DNA from: Pseudorhizobium tarimense
GTDB taxonomy: Bacteria; Pseudomonadota; Alphaproteobacteria; Rhizobiales; Rhizobiaceae
Assembly (NCBI RefSeq): GCF_022968135.1
Contig: NZ_JALJRA010000002.1
Coordinates: 186,001 to 250,000, forward strand
Length of the DNA: 64,000 nt
Reading direction: 5' to 3'
Each line of letters begins with the position of its first letter. Position 1 is the stretch's first letter. A model generated the notes under the pieces. The model was not told the DNA's origin. It saw only the letters and a program-made list of their open reading frames with translations, and did no database searches. Of this stretch, positions 9,417 to 19,726 are shown piece after piece. Made by a program: the position numbers and the translations under genes.

Positions 9417-10561
9417 TGGAGGCGCAGGCTACCGTCACCACCCCCGCGGGGGCACCTCCGCGACGCGGATGGCTGTCTCCGACCAACCGCCGTCGGCTGC
9501 AGAAATTCAAGGCCAATCGGCGCGGCTACTGGTCCTTCTGGATCTTCATGGTCCTGTTCGTGCTCAGCCTGTTTGCCGAATTGATCGCCAACGACCGGCC
9601 GATCATCGCCTCCTACAAAGGTGAGATCCTCTTCCCGGTCCTGGTGGACTATCCGGAAGAGAAATTCGGCGGCTTCCTCGCCACCACCGATTATCGGTCT
9701 TCCTTCATCACCGACGAAATCGAGGCAAACGGCTGGATGGTCTGGCCGCCGATCCGCTACTCGTATCTGACGGTGAACTCGAACATCCCGCATTCGGCAC
9801 CGACCGCTCCTTTCTGGCTGATGGATACCGAGCAACGCTGTGCAGGCTATCCGCTGGGGCAGGAAGATCCCGGCTGCATTCTCGGTAATCTCAACTGGCT
9901 CGGGACGGACGACCAGGCGCGAGACGTTGCCGCCCGCATCATCTACGGCTTCCGCGTCTCCGTCTTGTTCGGCCTGGCTCTGACCATTGCCTCTGCTGTC
10001 ATCGGCGTCACCGCCGGTGCCATCCAGGGCTATTTCGGCGGCTGGACCGACCTCCTCTTCCAGCGCTTCATCGAGATCTGGTCATCGATGCCGGTGCTCT
10101 ACATCCTGCTCATCATCGCGGCGATCCTGCCACCCGGCTTTTTCGTCCTTCTCGGCATCATGCTGCTCTTCTCCTGGGTCGGCTTTGTCGGCGTGGTGCG
10201 CGCAGAGTTCTTGAGGGCGCGCAACTTCGAATACGTCAATGCAGCGCGCGCGCTCGGCGTCGGCAACTGGACGATCATGTTCCGTCACCTGCTGCCGAAT
10301 GCCATGGTAGCGACGCTGACCTTCCTACCGTTCATCCTGTCCGGATCGATCGCCACGCTGACCTCGCTGGACTTCCTCGGCTTCGGCATGCCCCCGGGCT
10401 CGCCGTCGCTCGGCGAGATGATCGCGCAAGGCAAGAACAACCTGCAGGCGCCGTGGCTGGGGCTGACAGCCTTCTTCACCATGTCGATCATGCTGTCGCT
10501 GCTGATCTTCATCGGGGAAGCCGTTCGCGATGCCTTCGACCCTCGCAAGACCTTCGGGTGA
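9416..10561 (+). CDS. yejE: Peptide ABC transporter permease YejE
   Basis: 381 aa. ATG at 9416 overlaps the yejB stop; the longer open frame upstream is out-of-frame yejB sequence. The N terminus has the characteristic OppC-type motif SPTNRRRLQKFKANRRGYWS before the first helix, then a large periplasmic insert (about residues 60-165) with the string WLGTDDQARDVAARIIYG that precedes the core permease domain. The coupling loop contains NAARALGVGNWTIMFRHLLPN. The YejE-type insert is longer than in OppC or DppC and supports the Yej assignment. Confidence 0.92.
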   Translation: MEAQATVTTPAGAPPRRGWLSPTNRRRLQKFKANRRGYWSFWIFMVLFVLSLFAELIANDRPIIASYKGEILFPVLVDYPEEKFGGFLATTDYRSSFITDEIEANGWMVWPPIRYSYLTVNSNIPHSAPTAPFWLMDTEQRCAGYPLGQEDPGCILGNLNWLGTDDQARDVAARIIYGFRVSVLFGLALTIASAVIGVTAGAIQGYFGGWTDLLFQRFIEIWSSMPVLYILLIIAAILPPGFFVLLGIMLLFSWVGFVGVVRAEFLRARNFEYVNAARALGVGNWTIMFRHLLPNAMVATLTFLPFILSGSIATLTSLDFLGFGMPPGSPSLGEMIAQGKNNLQAPWLGLTAFFTMSIMLSLLIFIGEAVRDAFDPRKTFG

Positions 10562-10565
10562 CGCC

Positions 10566-12194
<1,629 letters not shown>

Positions 12195-12209
12195 GCGAAG
12201 GAAATTGTG

Positions 12210-13163
12210 ATGCCGTCTTCTCCAGGTGCCGTCGTCGTTGACCTGAAGTTCGAGCGCCGGGAGATCGAGGCGGCACTGGAGAAGGCTTTCCCTGGCCGCG
12301 CTGTCCTGCAGGCGGCGGACAAGGACCAGGATCTTTCCCACGCTGCTTACCTCGTCGCGTGGAAGCCGGATCCGAACCTCTTCCGGCGAGCGCCGAACCT
12401 GAAGGTCCTTTTCTCCGGAGGCGCCGGTGTCGACCACTTCCTGGCGATGCCCGATCTCCCGGATCTGCCGATCGTCCGCTTCGTCGACGAAAGCCTCACC
12501 ACGCGCATGAGTGAATGGGTGGTGCTGCAATGTCTGAGCCATCTGCGCCAGATGCCTGTCTATCTGAAGCAACAGCGAAATCATCATTGGCGTGAACTGG
12601 CGCAGCCGGAAGCAAAGGACGTCACCGTCGGCATCATGGGACTCGGCGTACTGGGGCGGGATGCGGCGGTTAAGCTCAAGATGATGGGCTTCAACGTGCT
12701 TGGCTGGTCGCGTACGAGGAAAGATCTCGATGGAATCCGCACCTTCGACGCAAGCGGCTTGCCCGATTTTCTGGGTGAGTGCGACATACTTGTCGGCCTA
12801 TTGCCGCTCACGGACGACACGCGCGGGATCTTCGATCGTCACGTGTTTGCCAGCCTTCGACAAGAAGGCGCACTGGGAGGTCCCGTCTTCGTCAATGCCG
12901 GCCGCGGCGGCAGTCAGGTGGAGGCTGACCTTCTGGCGGCCTTGCAGGACGGCACTCTACGCGGCGCATCACTCGACGTCTTTTCAGTCGAGCCTCTGCC
13001 GGAAGGAAGTTCATTCTGGGGTATGGAGAATGTGGTGATCACGCCGCACGCGGCATCTGCCTCAGATGTCCGGGCACTCTTCCGCCATGTCGAGCGGCAG
13101 ATTGGCCACTTCGAGGATGGCAAGCGCCTGGAGCATCTCGTGGATCGAAAGGCCGGCTATTGA
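12210..13163 (+). CDS. ghrA: D-isomer 2-hydroxyacid dehydrogenase (glyoxylate/hydroxypyruvate reductase A type)
   Basis: 317 aa NAD(P)H-dependent reductase of 2-keto acids. The Rossmann motif GLGVLGRDAA is at about residue 144, and the C-terminal active-site strings FVNAGRGG (Arg), DVFSVEPLP (Glu region) and ITPHAA (catalytic His) are in family order. ATG at 12210 is preferred over GTG at 12207 because AAGGA at 12198-12202 then has 7-bp spacing. It follows yejF by 15 bp and may be read with it, although the functional link is not obvious. GhrA-like is the closest subgroup by gene size and motif; substrate is not proven. Confidence 0.85.
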   Translation: MPSSPGAVVVDLKFERREIEAALEKAFPGRAVLQAADKDQDLSHAAYLVAWKPDPNLFRRAPNLKVLFSGGAGVDHFLAMPDLPDLPIVRFVDESLTTRMSEWVVLQCLSHLRQMPVYLKQQRNHHWRELAQPEAKDVTVGIMGLGVLGRDAAVKLKMMGFNVLGWSRTRKDLDGIRTFDASGLPDFLGECDILVGLLPLTDDTRGIFDRHVFASLRQEGALGGPVFVNAGRGGSQVEADLLAALQDGTLRGASLDVFSVEPLPEGSSFWGMENVVITPHAASASDVRALFRHVERQIGHFEDGKRLEHLVDRKAGY

Positions 13164-13171
13164 AGGCTGCT

Positions 13172-13196
13172 GGAACCTGACGACCCGCCAATCGTT
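13172..13196 (+). promoter_or_regulatory. EcfG/RpoE2-type promoter, perfect match
   Basis: GGAAC at 13172-13176 and CGTT at 13193-13196 are separated by exactly 16 bp, the published consensus for the alphaproteobacterial general stress sigma factor. The expected start of transcription is near 13203, giving a leader of about 45 nt for the small gene at 13248. It begins just after the upstream dehydrogenase stop codon, in non-coding sequence. Confidence 0.7.
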
Positions 13197-13247
13197 TCTC
13201 TTGCAAGTTTTCCGGCCGATGACGGCCGTGCAGAGGAGCGATATCAG

Positions 13248-13583
13248 ATGAACACTCGTTTCGATCCGAACGAACCCCGCGGCGGCACCAAAAGCACCGA
13301 CAGGACGGGCCCAGGCCCCGGCCAGCCGATGAGCGGAACAGAAGCGCGTCAGGGCCGGGCCGGTTTCCCGGTCCTCAAGGTGCTCATCGCCGCCCTCGTT
13401 CTCCTGGGGATCGCCTGGGGGGTCGCAGAGATCTGGGGTGAGGCGACCGAGCCCCCGGTAGAGCAGACCGCCACACCGCCGGCTGGCGATACGACGCCCG
13501 CAAATCAAGAAGCCCAGCCGACCGCCGACCCCGCCGACGCCCCGACGCGCGCGCCGCTCGTCGGTGGCGCCACGGCCGACTAA
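13248..13583 (+). CDS. Small single-pass membrane protein, Pro/Ala/Thr-rich tail
   Basis: 111 aa, no recognised domain. About 43 hydrophilic N-terminal residues rich in Gly, Arg and Pro precede one strong transmembrane helix (VLKVLIAALVLLGIAWGV, about 43-60). A disordered tail follows with many Pro, Ala and Thr and an acidic character. A ribosome-binding site GAGGAG lies about 10 bp before ATG at 13248. The perfect EcfG-type promoter upstream and the terminator downstream make it a monocistronic stress-regulated gene. Topology is probably N-in, tail in the periplasm. Confidence 0.75.
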   Translation: MNTRFDPNEPRGGTKSTDRTGPGPGQPMSGTEARQGRAGFPVLKVLIAALVLLGIAWGVAEIWGEATEPPVEQTATPPAGDTTPANQEAQPTADPADAPTRAPLVGGATAD

Positions 13584-13607
13584 GCTTCGACAGCCTTCTC
13601 GATCCTC

Positions 13608-13630
13608 CAGCCGCGCCGATGGCGCGGCTG
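13608..13630 (+). terminator. Rho-independent terminator candidate after the small membrane protein gene
   Basis: Perfect 10-bp GC-rich stem CAGCCGCGCC / GGCGCGGCTG with a three-base GAT loop, 25 bp after the stop codon at 13583. The following sequence is only weakly T-rich (ATTGTATGTG), so termination efficiency is uncertain. Confidence 0.6.
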
Positions 13631-13749
13631 ATTGTATGTGGACTTGAGGAGAGAATTTTCCTAAGTCTCTCGGTCGGAGGCTGCTGGCGGTTGCCTTCGC
13701 ACGGAGCTGAACAGGCGGAGTGGTCCCGGGGAGGACCGGGGCGGGCAGC

Positions 13750-15054
13750 ATGACCAAGACCGATATCGCGAGCCGGGTCTATAACCACACCTGGAAACTC
13801 GATCCGATTATCCGCAGCCTTATCGACACAGACTTCTACAAGTTGTTGATGCTGCAGATGATCTGGAAGCTCTACCCGACCGTGGACGCGACCTTCTCGC
13901 TGATCAATCGCACCACGACCGTGCGTCTGGCGGATGAAATCGACGAGCACGAGTTGCGCGAGCAGCTCAACCACGCGCGCAGCCTCCATCTGACGAAGAA
14001 GGAGATGATCTGGCTTGCCGGTAACACCTTCTATGGCCGCAAACAGATCTTCGAGCCCGAATTCTTGAACTGGCTGGCGACATACCAACTGCCGGAATAC
14101 GAGCTGTCGCGTCGCGATGGGCAGTATGAGCTGCACTTCCACGGCCGGTGGATGGAAACGACGATGTGGGAAATCCCAGCGCTCGCCATCATCAACGAAC
14201 TGCGCTCCCGCGCCGCCATGCGCCACATGGGCCAGTTCACGCTTGACGTCCTCTACGCGCGGGCAAAGGCCAAGATGTGGGAGAAGGTCGAGCGGCTGCG
14301 AACCCTCCAGGGGCTGCGAGTCTCCGATTTCGGCACGCGTCGACGTCACAGCTTTCTCTGGCAGCGCTGGTGCGTTGAGGCGCTGAAGGAAGGCATCGGC
14401 CCGGCCTTCACCGGGACGAGCAACGTGCTTCTTGCGATGGACTCTGACCTTGAAGCGGTCGGCACCAATGCGCACGAGCTGCCGATGGTGGTTGCCGCAC
14501 TGGCAAACAATGATGACGAGCTCCGGGCTGCGCCCTACAAGGTTCTCAAAGACTGGAACACACTCTATGGCGGTAACCTGCTGATCGTCTTGCCGGACGC
14601 GTTCGGGACAAGTGCCTTCCTGCACGATGCGCCGGAATGGGTGGCGGATTGGACAGGCTTCCGTCCCGACAGCGCCCCGCCCATCGAAGGCGGCGAAAAA
14701 ATCATCGACTGGTGGCGGAAGATGGGTCGCGACCCGAGAGGCAAGCTCCTCATCTTTTCAGATGGATTGGATGTCGACGCCATCATCGACACCTACCGCC
14801 ACTTCGAAGGCCGGGTTCGCATGAGCTTCGGCTGGGGCACCAACCTCACCAACGATTTTGCAGGCTGTGCGCCCCAGCATGTGGAAAGCCTGAAGCCGAT
14901 CTCGCTTGTCTGCAAGGTAAGCGAAGCGAATGGCCGCCCTGCAGTGAAGCTCTCCGATAACCCGCGCAAGGCAACTGGCGAACCGGAGGAGGTGGAGCGT
15001 TATCTCCGCTTTTTCGGGACGCAAGACAGGGTTGAGCAGGCCGTGGTCGTTTGA
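13750..15054 (+). CDS. pncB: Nicotinate phosphoribosyltransferase
   Basis: 434 aa, joins nicotinate and PRPP in the NAD salvage (Preiss-Handler) pathway. The N terminus [14 protein letters not shown] and the phosphohistidine region [10 protein letters not shown] (His near residue 200) are diagnostic, as is GTNLTNDF near residue 365. ATG at 13750 gives the usual rhizobial length; the open frame extends 30 bp upstream without a better start. The gene stands alone between two terminators, divergent from nothing and convergent with the DUF1236 gene. Confidence 0.95.
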   Translation: MTKTDIASRVYNHTWKLDPIIRSLIDTDFYKLLMLQMIWKLYPTVDATFSLINRTTTVRLADEIDEHELREQLNHARSLHLTKKEMIWLAGNTFYGRKQIFEPEFLNWLATYQLPEYELSRRDGQYELHFHGRWMETTMWEIPALAIINELRSRAAMRHMGQFTLDVLYARAKAKMWEKVERLRTLQGLRVSDFGTRRRHSFLWQRWCVEALKEGIGPAFTGTSNVLLAMDSDLEAVGTNAHELPMVVAALANNDDELRAAPYKVLKDWNTLYGGNLLIVLPDAFGTSAFLHDAPEWVADWTGFRPDSAPPIEGGEKIIDWWRKMGRDPRGKLLIFSDGLDVDAIIDTYRHFEGRVRMSFGWGTNLTNDFAGCAPQHVESLKPISLVCKVSEANGRPAVKLSDNPRKATGEPEEVERYLRFFGTQDRVEQAVVV

Positions 15055-15057
15055 ACG

Positions 15058-15087
15058 AAAAAGAGGCTCCGCACCAGCGGAGCCTCT
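15058..15087 (-). terminator. Convergent terminator, strongest on the minus strand
   Basis: Ten-base perfect stem AGAGGCTCCG / CGGAGCCTCT (15062-15071 with 15078-15087) and a six-base loop. Read on the minus strand it is followed by a run of U (15058-15062), a canonical intrinsic terminator for the gene at 15111-15509. It starts four bases after the pncB stop and can also serve pncB from the other side, with a weaker tail. Confidence 0.8.
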
Positions 15088-15110
15088 ACGTTCGGTTACT
15101 CTAGTTCAAG

Positions 15111-15509
15111 TTACTGAATGACCTGAACAACCGTCCGGGTCTGCGGATCGACAATCACCCGATGCTCGTTCACCACGGCATAGGAATAGTTGTTGTGTTC
15201 TGGAACCGGTGTCAGGACGACCGTTTCGGGAAGCGGCTTGCCGACTTCGATCTGGTGCTCGACAACTACGGGAGTAGCCGGGACCGGCTGTTCCTGAACA
15301 TAGGTGACGACTTCCTGCGGCGGCGGGTCGATTGCCGTACCGAGAGCCGCGCCGGCGATGCCGCCGACAGCTGCGCCAACCGGGCCACCGACAATTGCGC
15401 CGGTGACTGCACCGCCGGCCGCACCGCTTGCGGTGCCTTCCTGAGCGGATGCGCCCGTCGCAAAAGATGCTGCAAGAATAGCGCAGGAAGCGAGGATAAC
15501 GTTCTTCAT
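15111..15509 (-). CDS. DUF1236-type secreted protein with glycine-zipper segment
   Basis: 132 aa. A signal peptide (MKNVILASCAILAASFATGASAQ) precedes a Gly/Ala zipper segment (about 25-60, GGAVTGAIVGGPVGAAVGGIAG) that could span or insert in a membrane. The C-terminal half has the DUF1236 pattern (GKPLPETVVLTPVPEHNNYSYAVVN, VIVDPQTRTVVQVIQ). ATG at 15509 has the excellent ribosome site AAAGGAG. Function of DUF1236 proteins is unknown; a periplasmic or outer-membrane location is likely. The promoter is EcfG-like, consistent with envelope stress expression. Confidence 0.82.
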   Translation of the reverse strand: MKNVILASCAILAASFATGASAQEGTASGAAGGAVTGAIVGGPVGAAVGGIAGAALGTAIDPPPQEVVTYVQEQPVPATPVVVEHQIEVGKPLPETVVLTPVPEHNNYSYAVVNEHRVIVDPQTRTVVQVIQ

Positions 15510-15546
15510 CAGGTTTCTCCTTTTTTTGTGCCCTTCCGCGCAGAAG

Positions 15547-15571
15547 AACACCCAAACAGGAAACCTGTTCC
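15547..15571 (-). promoter_or_regulatory. EcfG/RpoE2-type promoter of the DUF1236 gene
   Basis: On the minus strand GGAAC (complement of 15567-15571) is followed after 16 bp by TGTT (complement of 15547-15550), matching GGAAC-N16-cGTT except for the first, weakly conserved base of the -10 element. The start codon lies about 38 bp downstream, so the leader would be about 30 nt. Confidence 0.55.
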
Positions 15572-15643
15572 CTTTCGTCGGTAACCCTTGATTAAATCCA
15601 GTTACCTTCGGAGAGCATAAGGAAGGGCTGAAGAGTTCTTGAT

Positions 15644-15811
15644 TCAGTGAACTGTATCGAAGACGTATTCGTCGCGCAGGATGCTGAGAGTTTCCTCCAG
15701 CGATTGGACGAGGATATCCGTCAGCGCCTCGATGCCGTTGTCTTCGAGGAACAGGGCAAGCGTCTGCTCAGAGATGAAATCAGAGTGTTCGCGTTCGTGA
15801 GACAAGGTCAT
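15644..15811 (-). CDS. Small acidic protein of unknown function (55 aa)
   Basis: A 56-codon frame from ATG at 15811 to TGA at 15644 with the ideal ribosome site AAGGAG six bases upstream. The product begins MTLSHEREHSDFISEQ and ends LRDEYVFDTVH. It has no signal peptide, no membrane segment and no cysteine. It is strongly acidic, with predicted helices (residues 12-50) that carry regular Leu/Ile spacing as in a small helical hairpin. I recognise no family. Codon use resembles neighbouring genes. The clear Shine-Dalgarno sequence is the main reason for calling it real. Confidence 0.65.
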   Translation of the reverse strand: MTLSHEREHSDFISEQTLALFLEDNGIEALTDILVQSLEETLSILRDEYVFDTVH

Positions 15812-15872
15812 CTTCTCCTTCGGGGCCTAACATTTGGCCCTAACAGGAGTTGCAGATCAGCCTTGCGCGGGC

Positions 15873-16824
15873 CTAGCGGCCTGCACGTATGGAGTCTTTG
15901 TGGTACCGCTGCCGGAAATTCGCATAAGCCTTGACGATGCCCTCGCGCAGGCCGGTGCTGGCGGACCAGCCGAGCGCCTTCATTCTGTCGACGCTGAGAA
16001 GCTTGCGCGGGGTGCCGTCGGGCTTGTCGCTGTCGTAGACGATCTCGCCCTGAAAGCCCACAACGTCCATCACCGTCTCGGCGAGCTCGCGGATCGTCAC
16101 GTCCTCGCCGGTGCCGATGTTGAAGAGACCTTCCGCGACGCCGTTTTCCACCAGGAAGACGCAGGCATCCGCCATGTCGTCAACATAGAGGAACTCGCCC
16201 ATTGGCTTGCCCGACCCAATATGACGAGTTCCCGGTCACCGCGAAGCTTTGCCTCGTGCGTCTTGCGGATCAGCGCCGGCAGCACATGGCTGTTGGCAAG
16301 GTCGTAATTGTCGTTCGGGCCATAGAGATTGGTCGGCATGGCAGACACATATTGCGTGCCGTATTTGCCGGTTGTAGCTCTCGCAGAGTTTGACGCGGCG
16401 ATCTTGGCGATCGCATAGGGCTCGTTGGTCTGCTCCAGCGGTCCGGTCAGCAGATAGTCCTCGCGGTTCGGCTGCGGGCAGTCGCGCGGATAGATGCAGC
16501 TGGAGCCGAGAAACAGCATGCGGTTGACGCCTGCCTGCCACGCGGCATGCACCACATTCGCCTCGATCATCAGGTTCTGATAGAGGAATTCCGCGCGGTA
16601 GACATTGTTGGCGTGGGTGCCGCCCACTTTTGCGGCCGCCATGAAGACGTAATCCGGCCGCTCCTTCGCCAGGAACTCCGCCGCCGCCTGCTGGTTGGCG
16701 AGATCCAGCGCGGCATGGGTGCGGGTCACGACGTTGGCATAGCCCCTTCGCCAAGCCTGCGCACGATCGCCGAACCCACCATCCCACGGTGGCCGGCAAC
16801 ATAGATCTTGGCGTTCTTGTCCAT
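15873..16824 (-). pseudogene. fcl: Decayed GDP-L-fucose synthase
   Basis: Start ATG at 16824 gives the normal N terminus [20 protein letters not shown] with its Rossmann GxxGxxG. A missing G in the G-run at about 16743-16746 shifts the frame to a stop at codon 33. The frame resumes with [24 protein letters not shown] and the YxxxK motif (YAIAK). A one-base loss near 16397 and a one-base gain near 16365 scramble about ten residues, and another loss near 16216 breaks the frame before [13 protein letters not shown]. The stop is at 15873. Four indels against one ancestral frame leave no functional product. GDP-4-keto-6-deoxymannose epimerase/reductase was the original activity. Confidence 0.85.
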
Positions 16825-16827
16825 GGA

Positions 16828-17928
<1,101 letters not shown>

Positions 17929-18161
17929 CTATACTGCCCCGCGCATCTATGTTTCACCCGGAAGCAAGGCTTATATGAAATCGGATGTACTTCAAGTGCA
18001 ATGCAGCAAGATGGGAAGTACTGCCGATGCCCGCCGATTGAATGGCCGGCAGTTTCGCCACCTTCTGCCGAATCACCACCTGCACGGACTATGCATCGCA
18101 TAGACTGGCTTGCAACTGGAGACCCAATGCTGGCGCAGCAGGTCGATGAAAAGAGGGGAAG

Positions 18162-18251
18162 TGGCGGACAGAGAGGGATTCGAACCCTCGATACGCTTTC
18201 ACGTATACACGCGTTCCAGGCGTGCGCCTTCAACCACTCGGCCACCTGTCC
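18162..18251 (-). tRNA. tRNA-Ser (anticodon GGA)
   Basis: 90 nt including an encoded CCA. The 5' GGACAGG pairs with TCTGTCC (last pair G-U), the discriminator is G, and the T-arm GAGGG-TTCGAAT-CCCTC is perfect. The anticodon loop CTGGAAC carries GGA. A class II variable arm (TATACGTGAAAGCGTAT) identifies tRNA-Ser. About 230 bp between this gene and the gmd remnant (17929-18161) hold no gene that I can support. Confidence 0.95.
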
Positions 18252-18461
18252 TTGAAGAGTAAGGGCTGCCTGCACAAGCGCAAAGCAGCGGTCGGGCGCG
18301 ATATATAACGAGGTTCGCCTCCGGATCAACCGGAATTTCTCGCAAAATTGCTTCGTCCTGTGAGATGCTGCATTCGTTGCGCGCGTTTGCGCCACGCGAT
18401 ATCGCTGAAGAACGGCGGGCGCTCCTTGTTTTCGTCCGCCAAGACCCCGGAGCCTGCGCCC

Positions 18462-18782
18462 TTGATCCGCACTTTCCTTCACTTCCTCAGTCTACTTTGC
18501 CTGCTGCTGGCGATCATGGCAGGTACCCTCGATTCTATCGAATCGGTCTCATCCTCTTCCGTCGTTATGACGTCGCTCGGAAATCACTGGCAGAACCTGG
18601 ACGTCGTCAGCCTCACCCTGGCGGAGGAGGCTGTGCGTAACTATATCCACCCCGATGTTTGGCGATGGGCCGTAGCGCCGCTCTTGGCGCAGCCAGCCTT
18701 CGCTGTGTTTCTCGTGCTGTCCTTGCTGTTCTGGATGATGGGCTATCGCCGACCCCGTTTCGCCGGGCGATTCTCGGCCTGA
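18462..18782 (+). CDS. Small inner-membrane protein, two transmembrane helices
   Basis: 106 aa from TTG at 18462, which has GGAG nine bases upstream. The frame is open further 5' to 18348 but has no ribosome site there and the extra residues are Cys/Arg-rich and unlike a signal sequence. Two hydrophobic segments are visible, residues about 3-20 (FLHFLSLLCLLLAIMAGT) and about 75-93 (AFAVFLVLSLLFWMMG). Between them is a loop of some 55 residues that should face the periplasm, and the protein ends RRPRFAGRFSA. The type occurs widely in rhizobia as a protein of unknown function. It ends 57 bp before msrA and may be co-transcribed. Confidence 0.6.
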   Translation: MIRTFLHFLSLLCLLLAIMAGTLDSIESVSSSSVVMTSLGNHWQNLDVVSLTLAEEAVRNYIHPDVWRWAVAPLLAQPAFAVFLVLSLLFWMMGYRRPRFAGRFSA

Positions 18783-18839
18783 TCCGCAGGCATGGTGCCA
18801 TCCGCCGAGGCCAGTCACCACCGCGCTAGGAGGTTTGCG

Positions 18840-19490
18840 ATGTTTGTCATTGACATGTTCAACAAGAAGACGGCCATGCCGACGTCGGAGACGGCACTGC
18901 CGGGCAGACCGGATCCCATCCCGACGTCGGAAATGCACTTCGTCAACGGCCGGGCATTGAAGGGACCTTATCCCGAGGGGCTTCAGGTCGCCTATCTTGG
19001 GATGGGGTGCTTCTGGGGCGCCGAGCGGCTGTTTTGGAAGATCCCGGGGGTCTATGTGACCGCAGTCGGGTATGCCGGGGGCATCACCCCCAACCCGACC
19101 TATCAGGAAACCACGACGGGACTCACCGGCCACGCGGAAATCGTGAAGGTGGTTTTCGATCCGGCGGTGGTTTCCTACCGCGAACTGCTGAGGACCTTCT
19201 TCGAAGAGCATGACCCGACACAGGGTATGCGCCAAGGCAATGACATCGGCACCACCTACCGCTCCGCAATCTACACCACCAGCGAGGAGCAGGCGGTGGA
19301 GGCGCGCGAGGCGCTTGAGGCCTTCCAGGATGCGATGGCCTCTGCCGGTCGCAAGAGCAAGATTACAACCGATATCGCTCCGATCGACGTCTTCTACTAT
19401 GCCGAGGACTACCACCAGCAGTATCTGGCGAAGAACCCCGGCGGCTATTGCGGCTTGAAAGGCACCGGCGTCAGTTGCCCCGTCGGGTGA
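18840..19490 (+). CDS. msrA: Peptide methionine-S-sulfoxide reductase
   Basis: 216 aa, reduces the S epimer of methionine sulfoxide in proteins. The catalytic motif GCFWGAE places the nucleophilic Cys at residue 57. Conserved GYAGG, TGHAE and EEHDPTQ strings follow, and the C terminus [15 protein letters not shown] carries the resolving cysteines. The start ATG at 18840 is preceded by AGGAGG. An N-terminal extension of about 45 residues before the core domain is typical of the longer MsrA class. Confidence 0.95.
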   Translation: MFVIDMFNKKTAMPTSETALPGRPDPIPTSEMHFVNGRALKGPYPEGLQVAYLGMGCFWGAERLFWKIPGVYVTAVGYAGGITPNPTYQETTTGLTGHAEIVKVVFDPAVVSYRELLRTFFEEHDPTQGMRQGNDIGTTYRSAIYTTSEEQAVEAREALEAFQDAMASAGRKSKITTDIAPIDVFYYAEDYHQQYLAKNPGGYCGLKGTGVSCPVG

Positions 19491-19513
19491 TTTTGAGGCA
19501 AGCGCACATCTTC

Positions 19514-19547
19514 ATGCCGCGGATTTCATCGATCTGCGGCATTTTTT
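19514..19547 (+). terminator. Intrinsic terminator after msrA
   Basis: Stem ATGCCGC (19514-19520) with GCGGCAT (19536-19542), a 15-base loop that may pair further, and six consecutive T at 19542-19547. It sits 24 bp after the msrA stop codon. Confidence 0.8.
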
Positions 19548-19616
19548 GTGCAGGCTCGACCGCAAGCTTCGGATATTTACCAAGAGCAAAAAATCGGGTG
19601 AATTTTTCGCCTGCAC
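19548..19616 (+). repeat. Inverted repeats in the leader of the nucleoside-uptake operon
   Basis: GTGCAGGC (19548-19555) is exactly complementary to GCCTGCAC (19609-19616), bracketing an AT-rich segment that includes a second pairing of A-run and T-run (about 19588-19607). The element lies 110-180 bp before the binding-protein start, in the only long non-coding stretch ahead of the operon (19491-19726). It may be an operator or a structured mRNA leader; no known riboswitch was recognised. Confidence 0.3.
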
Positions 19617-19726
19617 ATGCAAAAGTGCCGAAGCCGGTCTCTTACGGGGAGGATCGGTCGCCGCAGGCACGCGCTGTTGCGAAGATGCGGGAAGACCCAG
19701 CTATCAACACAAAAAAACAGGGCTGA

